Source of the DNA: Atopobium sp. UBA6362
GTDB taxonomy: Bacteria; Actinomycetota; Coriobacteriia; Coriobacteriales; Atopobiaceae
NCBI GenBank assembly: GCA_002440065.1
Contig: DJRK01000004.1
Coordinates: 1 to 26,896, forward strand
Reading direction: 5' to 3'
Length of the DNA stretch: 26,896 nt
A program made the translations under genes and the position numbers. A model generated the notes under the pieces. It ran no database searches, was not told the DNA's origin, and saw nothing but the letters and a program-made list of their open reading frames with translations. Positions 5,860 to 10,889 of this stretch are shown here, one piece after another. How positions within the stretch are numbered: position 1 is the stretch's first letter; every line of letters begins with the position of its first letter.

Positions 5860-6026
5860 GCGCCTGGGACGAGCTCGCCCTCGTCGCGGCCCTGGGCTTG
5901 TCCGTCTGCTTGCTGCTCGTCTCGGCATGGCTGCGCGAGCTCTCGGAGGACGTCAACGAGGTCTCCAACGACGTCGCTGACCTCGAGGACAGGGTGTCCC
6001 TGCTCGAGCGCCGGGCCGGACGTTGA
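5856..6026 (+). CDS. 56-residue membrane protein with coiled-coil tail
   Basis: GTG start coupled to the preceding stop. One hydrophobic span (about 7-25, LALVAALGLSVCLLLVSAW) is followed by a heptad-repeat helix (LRELSEDVNEVSNDVADLEDRVSLLERR, about 26-53), so it should oligomerise at the membrane. Its pairing with the 54-residue membrane protein suggests a two-component membrane complex. It is the last gene of the early operon. No family recognised. Confidence 0.6.
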   Translation: MSAWDELALVAALGLSVCLLLVSAWLRELSEDVNEVSNDVADLEDRVSLLERRAGR

Positions 6027-6032
6027 CGGCCT

Positions 6033-6066
6033 GGGAGGGCATGCCGCGCGTGTGCCGCGCCCTCCC
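6033..6066 (+). terminator. Hairpin behind the early operon
   Basis: GGGAGGGC (6033-6040) pairs perfectly with GCCCTCCC (6059-6066), seven bases after the last stop of the early operon. There is no T tract, so it could end transcription only with factor help, or protect the 3' end of the mRNA. The GC-rich bases up to 6140 hold further self-complementary runs and no gene. Confidence 0.4.
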
Positions 6067-6143
6067 GAGGAGCCGGGGCCCCTTCGCGCCGCGCCGCCCC
6101 AGTTGGCGGGGGCCGTCGGGGCCTTTCGCCACCCAACGAGCGG

Positions 6144-6169
6144 CGGAAAAGAAGTAGTTTTCCGAAAAC
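6144..6169. promoter_or_regulatory. Overlapping palindromes in front of the gene at 6192
   Basis: CGGAAAA (6144-6150) and TTTTCCG (6158-6164) form one dyad with a 7-base spacer, and GTTTT-CCG-AAAAC (6157-6169) forms a second dyad sharing the TTTTCCG arm. They stand in a short AT-richer patch 23-48 bases before the ATG at 6192. Two mutually exclusive stems could form in RNA, or a dimeric protein could bind the DNA. No clear -10 box can be picked out. Confidence 0.45.
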
Positions 6170-6191
6170 AAGTGAGAAGGTTGAATAGGTT

Positions 6192-6566
6192 ATGTTCACG
6201 GAGAGGGAGAGGAAGGTGCCGACCGACGAGGTCAGGAGGGAGTGCGCCCGCAACCTGCGCAGGCTCAGCAACTCCACCACCGGCGTCGCCTCGGCGGCGC
6301 ACGGCAAGCACAAGCAGGGCGGCGTCGGCACGCTCGCCGCGATCGGCGCGGCCGTGGAGCCGTGGTGGCGGCACAGGCAGGACAAGCCGCTCGCCGTCGT
6401 GCTCGCCGACCTCATCGAGGCGCGGGAGTCCCGGTCGCTCGACAAGGGGCTGCGCGAGGAGCTAGACCGCATCCGCGCCTCGGCCCTGCTCGGGGAGCCC
6501 ATAGAGGTCATGGGCGTGCGCTACGTCGCCGACTTGCAGGCTCGACCTGCTAAGATGTCCAGGTAA
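6192..6566 (+). CDS. Unknown 124-residue protein
   Basis: The ATG at 6192 has only a weak upstream GAGAAGG site. The product is basic and helical at the N-terminus (ERERKVPTDEVRRECARNLRRLS), has a Gly/Ala/His-rich middle (VASAAHGKHKQGGVGTL) and a helical C-terminal half ending in EPIEVMGVRYVADLQ. It heads a new transcription unit behind overlapping palindromes, and its stop codon lies inside a perfect palindrome (6559-6580). Position suggests a regulator, but no DNA-binding fold is certain. Confidence 0.65.
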   Translation: MFTERERKVPTDEVRRECARNLRRLSNSTTGVASAAHGKHKQGGVGTLAAIGAAVEPWWRHRQDKPLAVVLADLIEARESRSLDKGLREELDRIRASALLGEPIEVMGVRYVADLQARPAKMSR

Positions 6567-6580
6567 ACGAATTTACCTGG
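6559..6580. promoter_or_regulatory. Perfect 9-bp dyad between the 6192 gene and the late-regulator gene
   Basis: CCAGGTAAA (6559-6567), spacer CGAA, TTTACCTGG (6572-6580): a perfect palindrome covering the stop of the preceding gene and ending 15 bases before the ATG at 6596. No T tract follows, so it reads more like an operator than a terminator. Its half-site CCAGGTAA matches the repeats at 8289-8315 (CCTGGTAA on the minus strand). Confidence 0.5.
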
Positions 6581-6595
6581 GAGGGCGGGCGGCTG

Positions 6596-7093
6596 ATGGA
6601 GCGCTGTGGCTATGCGAACGCGAGGGAGTTCTTCTCGGCGGTGCGGGAGGCATCAAGGGACGCCGACCGCATCTCGTCCCGCCTCAGGGAGATGGAGGCC
6701 GCGGAGGGCGTGCGCGCCCAGGGCTACGACGCGCAGGGCAAGGGGTCGCGCGCCGACGTGAACGGCACCGGGCGCGTGAACGCCCGCATCGACTACGAGC
6801 GCCGGGTGGCCCGCCGCCGCGAGGCAGACTACGCCCTCATCGACCGCGCGTGCTCCGTGATCTACGGGGACGACCAGACGGGCATGGGCGGCGTCGACGC
6901 CCTCATGGGCTCGGCCGCCGCCGACGTCATGTGGTGGCGCTTCTGCGCCGCCGCGACCTGGCCCGAGGTGTGCCGCGAGTGCGGCGTGAAGGACAAGTGG
7001 GCGCGGTACACCGTCGACGCGGCCCTGGACGTGTGCGACGCCTACGGCATGTGGGCGATGACCAAGGGGCTGGGCGCGGCGCAGGAGGGCTAG
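6596..7093 (+). CDS. ArpU/RinA-type late transcription regulator candidate
   Basis: A 165-residue protein with ATG preceded by GGGAGG (6580-6585). The N-terminal part (about 8-35) is a coiled coil. A disordered Gly-rich segment follows, then about 67-151 two helical segments (DYERRVARRREADYALIDRACSVIYG ... ADVMWWRFCAAATWPEVCRECGVKDKWARYTVDAALDVC), the last part (121-150) resembling the sigma-region-4-like HTH of phage late regulators. Such proteins activate the packaging and structural operon, and this gene lies ahead of that operon as expected. The HTH similarity is judged by eye only. Confidence 0.55.
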   Translation: MERCGYANAREFFSAVREASRDADRISSRLREMEAAEGVRAQGYDAQGKGSRADVNGTGRVNARIDYERRVARRREADYALIDRACSVIYGDDQTGMGGVDALMGSAAADVMWWRFCAAATWPEVCRECGVKDKWARYTVDAALDVCDAYGMWAMTKGLGAAQEG

Positions 7094-7120
7094 AATAACG
7101 ACAAAAATGAAAGGGGAACC

Positions 7121-7687
7121 ATGGCTCTCGGGTGGTACAGCACGGTCGAGAACGACCCGATGGGGTGGACGTGCGGCTATTGCGGCAGAGAGGTCGGAGG
7201 CAACGTGGGGTATAGGCGCGACCTCAACGAGGCCGAGGACAAGATCATCTATATCTGCCCGAGCTGTCAGAGGCCCACGGTCTTCCTCACCGACCGCGGG
7301 GTGCTCGAGCAGGTCCCGGCCCCGGCGTACGGCCACGAGGTCGAGTCGCTACCCGACGCGGTCGCGAAGCTCTACGCCGAGGTTCGCCGCTGCGTCCAGT
7401 ACAACGCCCCGACCGCGGCCGTGCTTTGCATGAGGAAGCTCCTCATGAACGTCGCCGTCGAGCAGGGGGCGGAACCGAACGGGTCGTTCCTCTCCTATAT
7501 CGACTACCTCGGGGACCACGGGTGGATACCGCCGAACGGTCGAGGATGGGTCGACGCAATCAGGAAGACCGGTAACGAGGCGACGCACGAGATCGCCCTC
7601 ATGGATGGCGCGACCGCGACGCGGTTGCTCGATTTCACCGAGATGCTGCTGAGGCTCGTGTACGAGTTTCCCGCCAAGCTGGAATAG
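7121..7687 (+). CDS. DUF4145-domain protein with N-terminal zinc ribbon
   Basis: 188 residues. A zinc ribbon (C18/C21 in CGYC, C46/C49 in CPSC) precedes a helical domain (about 80-185) with the DUF4145 pattern: a helix with paired Leu and Arg (VLCMRKLLMNVAVEQG), then GWIPPNGRGWVDAIRKTGNEATHE. The GNEATH motif (151-156) with R148 is the conserved core of this HEPN-related family. DUF4145 proteins occur in restriction systems and in accessory regions and are suspected of RNA binding or cleavage in defence. In this phage it stands alone, has its own ribosome site (AAAGGGG, 7109-7115) and a strong terminator, which is typical of an accessory 'moron' gene. Confidence 0.8.
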   Translation: MALGWYSTVENDPMGWTCGYCGREVGGNVGYRRDLNEAEDKIIYICPSCQRPTVFLTDRGVLEQVPAPAYGHEVESLPDAVAKLYAEVRRCVQYNAPTAAVLCMRKLLMNVAVEQGAEPNGSFLSYIDYLGDHGWIPPNGRGWVDAIRKTGNEATHEIALMDGATATRLLDFTEMLLRLVYEFPAKLE

Positions 7688-7696
7688 CCCTTATTC

Positions 7697-7727
7697 CCCC
7701 GTCGGCTCAGGCCGGCGGGGTATTTTT
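7697..7727 (+). terminator. Intrinsic terminator behind the DUF4145 gene
   Basis: CCCCGTCGGC (7697-7706), loop TCAG, GCCGGCGGGG (7711-7720), a 10-bp stem with one G:U pair, followed by TATTTTT (7721-7727). It begins ten bases after the stop. This is the best intrinsic terminator in the window. Confidence 0.85.
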
Positions 7728-7738
7728 GTGTCGAAATA

Positions 7739-7800
7739 TATAGGGTATGCCCTTGCATTATTATATGTAATGCCCTATAATATAGACATCGAAAGGAGGT
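7739..7800 (+). promoter_or_regulatory. Near-consensus sigma-70 promoter with overlapping dyads and optimal RBS
   Basis: TTGCAT (7753-7758), a 17-bp spacer and TATAAT (7776-7781). Dyads overlap it: TATAGGG (7739-7745) with CCCTATA (7773-7779), and GCATTA (7755-7760) with TAATGC (7768-7773), so a repressor could cover both boxes. AAAGGAGGT (7792-7800) gives an ideal ribosome site for the ATG at 7808. The patch is far more AT-rich than its surroundings. Confidence 0.8.
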
Positions 7801-7807
7801 GGTCGCC

Positions 7808-7939
7808 ATGAATGATTTGATCAAGGACCTGCTGGTCACGACCTACGGCGCGGTCCTCGCCGTCCTGGTTCAGGAGCTGGTCGACCGGCAAAAGAAAAAG
7901 ACCCCGAAGCCGCCCGGAAAGCACTTCAAGAGGTCTTAA
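7808..7939 (+). CDS. 43-residue membrane peptide under a strong promoter
   Basis: The peptide begins MNDLIKDLLVTTYGAVLAVLV (one amphipathic to hydrophobic helix, about 3-22) and ends in a basic, proline-containing tail (DRQKKKTPKPPGKHFKRS). Size, single span and positive tail resemble small toxic or regulatory membrane peptides such as the Fst/Ldr type I toxins, though the Fst core with its conserved Pro is absent. It has the strongest promoter and ribosome site seen here and is followed by a 10-bp stem (7945-7974). High expression independent of the late operon suggests a role in lysogeny or exclusion. This is inference. Confidence 0.6.
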   Translation: MNDLIKDLLVTTYGAVLAVLVQELVDRQKKKTPKPPGKHFKRS

Positions 7940-7944
7940 GGACT

Positions 7945-7974
7945 CGGTGGCCCGTCTTAGCGGGCGGGCCACCG
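7945..7974 (+). terminator. GC hairpin behind the 43-residue peptide gene
   Basis: CGGTGGCCCG (7945-7954) pairs perfectly with CGGGCCACCG (7965-7974), five bases after the stop at 7939. No T tract follows, so transcription may run on into the next small gene. It may instead stabilise the mRNA end. Confidence 0.5.
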
Positions 7975-8002
7975 GCTACCCAGATTCTAAGGAGGTTCGA
8001 CC

Positions 8003-8089
8003 ATGGACGCAAGGCGCGTTCTCCTTTTCGTGGCCTCGTTCGTCGCGGCCACGATAGCCATACGCATCTACAAGGGAAGGAGGAAGTAA
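8003..8089 (+). CDS. 28-residue membrane peptide
   Basis: ATG with a perfect AAGGAGG site (7989-7995) seven bases upstream. The peptide MDARRVLLFVASFVAATIAI plus IRIYKGRRK is a single hydrophobic helix with basic ends. Its stop overlaps the start of the next gene (TAATG at 8087-8091), so expression is coupled to the ribbon-helix-helix gene. No family recognised. The clear ribosome site supports that it is translated. Confidence 0.5.
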   Translation: MDARRVLLFVASFVAATIAIRIYKGRRK

Positions 8090-8277
8090 TGGCGCTCACG
8101 GATGCCCAGAGGAGGGCGCAGGAGGCGTACCGCAAGAAGTCGGTCAAGCAGGTCACGGCGAGGTTCTACCCAGCCGAGCGCGAGCTTTGGGAATGGCTCT
8201 GCGCCCAGGAGAACAAGCAGGGCTACCTCAAGTCCCTCATCCGCGCCGACATGGAGGCGAGGAAGCGGAGGGGTTAG
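8089..8277 (+). CDS. Ribbon-helix-helix type small DNA-binding protein
   Basis: 62 residues. KSVKQVTARFYPAERELWEWL gives a beta strand and first helix, and the following QGYLKSLIRADMEARKRR a second helix, the Arc/MetJ ribbon-helix-helix pattern seen in many phage and plasmid proteins. RHH dimers bind arrays of short phased repeats, and three such repeats begin 12 bases after this gene (8289-8315), so autoregulation or control of the downstream packaging genes is plausible. Start ATG is coupled to the preceding stop. Confidence 0.75.
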   Translation: MALTDAQRRAQEAYRKKSVKQVTARFYPAERELWEWLCAQENKQGYLKSLIRADMEARKRRG

Positions 8278-8288
8278 CCGCGGAACAT

Positions 8289-8315
8289 TTACCAGGCGTT
8301 ACCAGGTTTTACCAG
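8289..8315. repeat. Three TTACCAG repeats with exact 10-bp period
   Basis: TTACCAGG at 8289-8296 and 8299-8306, and TTACCAG at 8309-8315. The 10-bp period places them on one helix face. They follow the RHH gene directly and share the CCWGGTAA half-site with the dyad at 6559-6580. An operator array is the most natural reading. Confidence 0.65.
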
Positions 8316-8378
8316 TCAGTGCCGGGCATTCGCAGCGTATAACGTAGGCTGTGCGAAAGCGCACGGGAAGATCAACGC

Positions 8379-8404
8379 AAGGCCCTGGGGAGACCCGGGG
8401 CCTT
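8379..8404 (+). terminator. Hairpin with GAGA loop before the packaging genes
   Basis: AAGGCCCTGGG (8379-8389), loop GAGA, CCCGGGGCCTT (8394-8404) forms an 11-bp stem with one G:U pair, followed by only a short pyrimidine run (CTTC). A smaller hairpin GTGCG-AAAG-CGCAC lies at 8351-8364. Between 8278 and 8425 there is no gene. The pair may mark the boundary between the control region and the late operon. Confidence 0.5.
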
Positions 8405-8425
8405 CTTCATGAACAGAGGCCGCCT

Positions 8426-8623
8426 ATGCTCCCGCGCCGGGTTCTCGAGTCCATCGCCCTGAGGTACGACACCCTCATGAGCCGCGCCATGCTGCGCGCC
8501 CTGGGCGTGAAGGTGAGGCGGGAGCGCAGGTGCGCGCCTGTTCGGCTCGTCGAGTCCCTGCGCTACGAGGGCTTGGACGAGTGCTTCCGCAACGAGCGCA
8601 GCCCGATGGACGCGCGGCGCTAG
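8426..8623 (+). CDS. Unknown basic 65-residue protein before HNH
   Basis: I choose the ATG at 8426 with an AGAGG site upstream. A GTG at 8351 in the same frame would run through two hairpins and is unlikely. The product is helical and basic (LPRRVLESIALRYDTLMSRAMLRALGVKVRRERR), with a C-terminal LVESLRYEGLDECFRNE. It has no recognised family. It is followed two bases later by the HNH gene, so it probably belongs to the packaging module. Confidence 0.55.
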   Translation: MLPRRVLESIALRYDTLMSRAMLRALGVKVRRERRCAPVRLVESLRYEGLDECFRNERSPMDARR

Positions 8624-8625
8624 CC

Positions 8626-8931
8626 GTGGCCACCCGTTCGCGCTACGCCAACGGCAACGCGAGGCGCAAGGTGAGGGCGTGGCTCAGGGCGCAGGGCAGG
8701 CCGTGCCACATCTGCGGGCAGCCCATCGACTACTCGTTGCCTGCGGGCAACCCAATGAGCTTCGAGGTGGACGAGATCGTGCCGGTCTCGCGCGGTGGCT
8801 CGCCGTACGACCGCACCAACGTCGCGCCCGCGCACCGCATATGCAACGAGCGCAGAGGCAACAAGCCAGTCGGAGCGGGCGGCGGGCCGAGGGCGCAGGA
8901 CTTGGGCACGAGGCAGAGCCGGGCCTGGTAG
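8626..8931 (+). CDS. HNH endonuclease (packaging-associated)
   Basis: I take the GTG at 8626 as start (101 residues), three bases after the previous stop. CHICG (C27/C30) and CN (C73) are the structural zinc ligands. The core reads FEVDEIVPVSRGGSPYDRTNVAPAHRICNERRGNK, with N65 and H70 in the expected places. The first catalytic position is D49-E50 where most HNH enzymes have D-H. This variant occurs in phage enzymes but deserves note. HNH genes directly before the small terminase are a hallmark of HK97-type cos phages, in which the nuclease works with terminase in cutting and packaging DNA. Confidence 0.85.
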   Translation: MATRSRYANGNARRKVRAWLRAQGRPCHICGQPIDYSLPAGNPMSFEVDEIVPVSRGGSPYDRTNVAPAHRICNERRGNKPVGAGGGPRAQDLGTRQSRAW

Positions 8932-9049
8932 GGGCGGGGGTATGCCCCTCCCCGGGCCCCGGCGGCGCGCCCCGCGGCATTGCGCCTTTTTTTCACCCGG
9001 GTACAGGGGTGTAGCAAAACTGGGGCCCCGAGAGGTGGTGGAGGCGCGC
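8932..9049. other. Gap between HNH and small terminase: cos-site candidate
   Basis: 118 bases without a gene. They contain a G/C dyad (8934-8954, GGGCGGGGG..CCCCTCCCC), a T7 run (8987-8993) and CACCC/GGGTG (8994-8998/9007-9011). In HK97-like phages with an HNH gene the cohesive-end site usually lies exactly here, and T-run plus G/C blocks are typical there. The cut site itself cannot be located from sequence alone. A GGAGG site (9039-9043) belongs to the next gene. Confidence 0.35.
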
Positions 9050-9451
9050 ATGGCCAAGAGGCTGACCGATGCGGAGCGCGACTACGTCGTAGCCAACTAT
9101 TCCCAGCTAGGGGCCACCGAGGTCGCCCGCCGCGTAGGCTGCTCGAGGAGCACGGCGCAGCGCGTCTGGTCCTCCCGGGGCGGCCCGCGCGAGGTGCCGC
9201 ATAACAGCGCCCCATCCGCGCCCGCCGAGGCAGCGGGGCCGTCGACCCTCGGGCGCCTCGTCGAGCTGCGCGGGATGCTCCGCGCGGCCATGAACGACGC
9301 CCCCGCCGCCGCCATGGCCGGCCTCTCGCGCGAGTACCGGGCGGTCATCGAGGAAATAGAGAGGATGGAGGGCGGCGACCGTGACGACCCGACCGGCAAG
9401 GCCCTCGACGCCATCGCCGAGCGCATCGCCGCCAAGATGCCTCCCGCGTAG
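9050..9451 (+). CDS. terS: Terminase small subunit
   Basis: 133 residues from the ATG at 9050, six bases after GGAGG. Residues 6-42 (TDAERDYVVANYSQLGATEVARRVGCSRSTAQRVW) form a helix-turn-helix that would recognise the packaging site. A Pro/Ala/Ser linker (about 45-65) leads to an oligomerisation helix (about 67-103, LVELRGMLRAAM..REYRAVIEEIERMEG) and a C-terminal tail. It lies between HNH and the large subunit, and its last 71 bases overlap the large terminase start in another frame. The small subunit guides the large one to viral DNA. Confidence 0.8.
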   Translation: MAKRLTDAERDYVVANYSQLGATEVARRVGCSRSTAQRVWSSRGGPREVPHNSAPSAPAEAAGPSTLGRLVELRGMLRAAMNDAPAAAMAGLSREYRAVIEEIERMEGGDRDDPTGKALDAIAERIAAKMPPA

Positions 9452-10889
9452 GCACGTCTCTTCCCCGCGCGGCCGCGCCGACCTCCTCGACGAGGTCTTG
9501 GACTTCGCGGCCCTCATCGGCTACGGGGTCGGGGAGTGGCAGGAGCTGCCCCTGGCCGACTGGTCGCGCATCGACTCACGGGGCAAGTGGGTCCACAGAC
9601 GCTGCGGCCTGTCCGTGCCCAGGCAGTCGGGCAAGTCCCACGACGCCATCATCTGGGTCTCGTTCCTGGTCCTCGAGATGGGCTACTCAGCCCTTTGGAC
9701 GGACCACAACTACTCGACCACCTGCGAGATGCTCGCACGGTTCCGGAAGATACTCGGTAAGAAGGCCGGCGACCCCGACGCGCCGCGCGCGATCAACGCG
9801 CGCGTCAAGGACGCGAAGTCCAAGACGGCCCAGGAGTCGTTCGAGTTCACGAACGGCGGCGTCCTGTGTTTCTCCACGCGCACCGACTCTGCCTCGCTGG
9901 GCTACAGCTTCGACGTCGTGATCTACGACGAGGCGCAGCTCTTGACCAGGTCGCAGACGCAGACCATCAACCCCACGACCACCCACTCGCCCCATAGGAA
10001 CTCCCAGATTATCTACGTCGGAACGCCGACCAGGGCCGGCTCGACGGCCGACCGCTTCAAGGAGCTCCGCGAGGAGGCGTGGTCCGACGAGCCGGGAGAC
10101 GACATGTGCTGGCTCGAGTACGGGGCCGAGGAGGTCGGAGACCCGTTCGACGAGTCACGCTGGCCACTCGTGAACCCTTCGCTGGCCGAGGGGCTCGTCG
10201 AGGCCGAGGACATCCGCACCGGAGTGCTCGGCATGAAGGGCGACGACCTCGGCGTCGCACAGGAGTACCTGGGCTACTGGCTGCCCGCCGCCGAGCAGGC
10301 CGACCCTCCCGTCATCGGGAGGGAGCTTTGGGCCAAACGGCTCGTCGAGGCCGCCCCGCCTCCCGCGCCTGGAGAGCGAGTGGCCTACGGGCTGCGCTTC
10401 TCGGCCGACGGCGCGACCATGGCGCTCGCCGGCGCGGTCCTGCCCCGCGGCTCATCGTGCGCCCACGTCGAGCTCATCGACGTGGGGCCGACCTCGAGGG
10501 GGACGGCCAGGGTCGCGGCGTGGCTAGCGGCCCGCCCGAACAAGGCCTGCTCCGTGGCCGTGGACGGCCGGGCCGGCGCGGGCGCGGTGTGCGACGCGCT
10601 CGCCGAGATGGGCATGCCCAAGGGCTACGTCATCCGCCCCACCGCCGACCAGGCGGTTACGGCGGCGAACCTCGTCCTGGAGGGCTGCTCCTCCGGGGCG
10701 CTCACGCACATAAAGGACCCGGCGCTCGACCTCTCCGCGGAGACGTCTTGGCGCAGGCAGATAGGGAGCCAAGGCGGATGGGGTTTCGGCGGCGAGAACG
10801 CCTGCCCCATAGAGGCCGTTGGCCTCGCGCTCCTGGCCATCAAGTCATCGACCCGGCGACCCGGGAGGAAGGCGAGGGTGAGCGCATGA
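9381..10889 (+). CDS. terL: Terminase large subunit
   Basis: 502 residues from GTG 9381, the only plausible start that keeps the family N-terminus (PPRCLPRRHVSS...GRADLLDEVLDFA). The ATPase domain has a Walker A-like VPRQSGKS (79-86) and Walker B VVIYDE (179-184). A Ser/Thr-rich motif GTPTRAGS near 220 corresponds to motif III. The C-terminal RNase H-like nuclease domain starts near VAYGLRFSADG (about 335) and continues with SVAVDGRAGAGAV and a final CPIEAVGLAL. It drives DNA into proheads and cuts it. Its stop overlaps the portal start (ATGA). The type is that of HK97-like actinobacterial siphophages. Confidence 0.95.
   Translation: MTTRPARPSTPSPSASPPRCLPRRHVSSPRGRADLLDEVLDFAALIGYGVGEWQELPLADWSRIDSRGKWVHRRCGLSVPRQSGKSHDAIIWVSFLVLEMGYSALWTDHNYSTTCEMLARFRKILGKKAGDPDAPRAINARVKDAKSKTAQESFEFTNGGVLCFSTRTDSASLGYSFDVVIYDEAQLLTRSQTQTINPTTTHSPHRNSQIIYVGTPTRAGSTADRFKELREEAWSDEPGDDMCWLEYGAEEVGDPFDESRWPLVNPSLAEGLVEAEDIRTGVLGMKGDDLGVAQEYLGYWLPAAEQADPPVIGRELWAKRLVEAAPPPAPGERVAYGLRFSADGATMALAGAVLPRGSSCAHVELIDVGPTSRGTARVAAWLAARPNKACSVAVDGRAGAGAVCDALAEMGMPKGYVIRPTADQAVTAANLVLEGCSSGALTHIKDPALDLSAETSWRRQIGSQGGWGFGGENACPIEAVGLALLAIKSSTRRPGRKARVSA

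Noticed and set aside
8289..8315. CRISPR array
   Set aside because: Seven- to eight-base repeats with 2-bp spacing are far too short and close. No other array-like repeats occur in the window.
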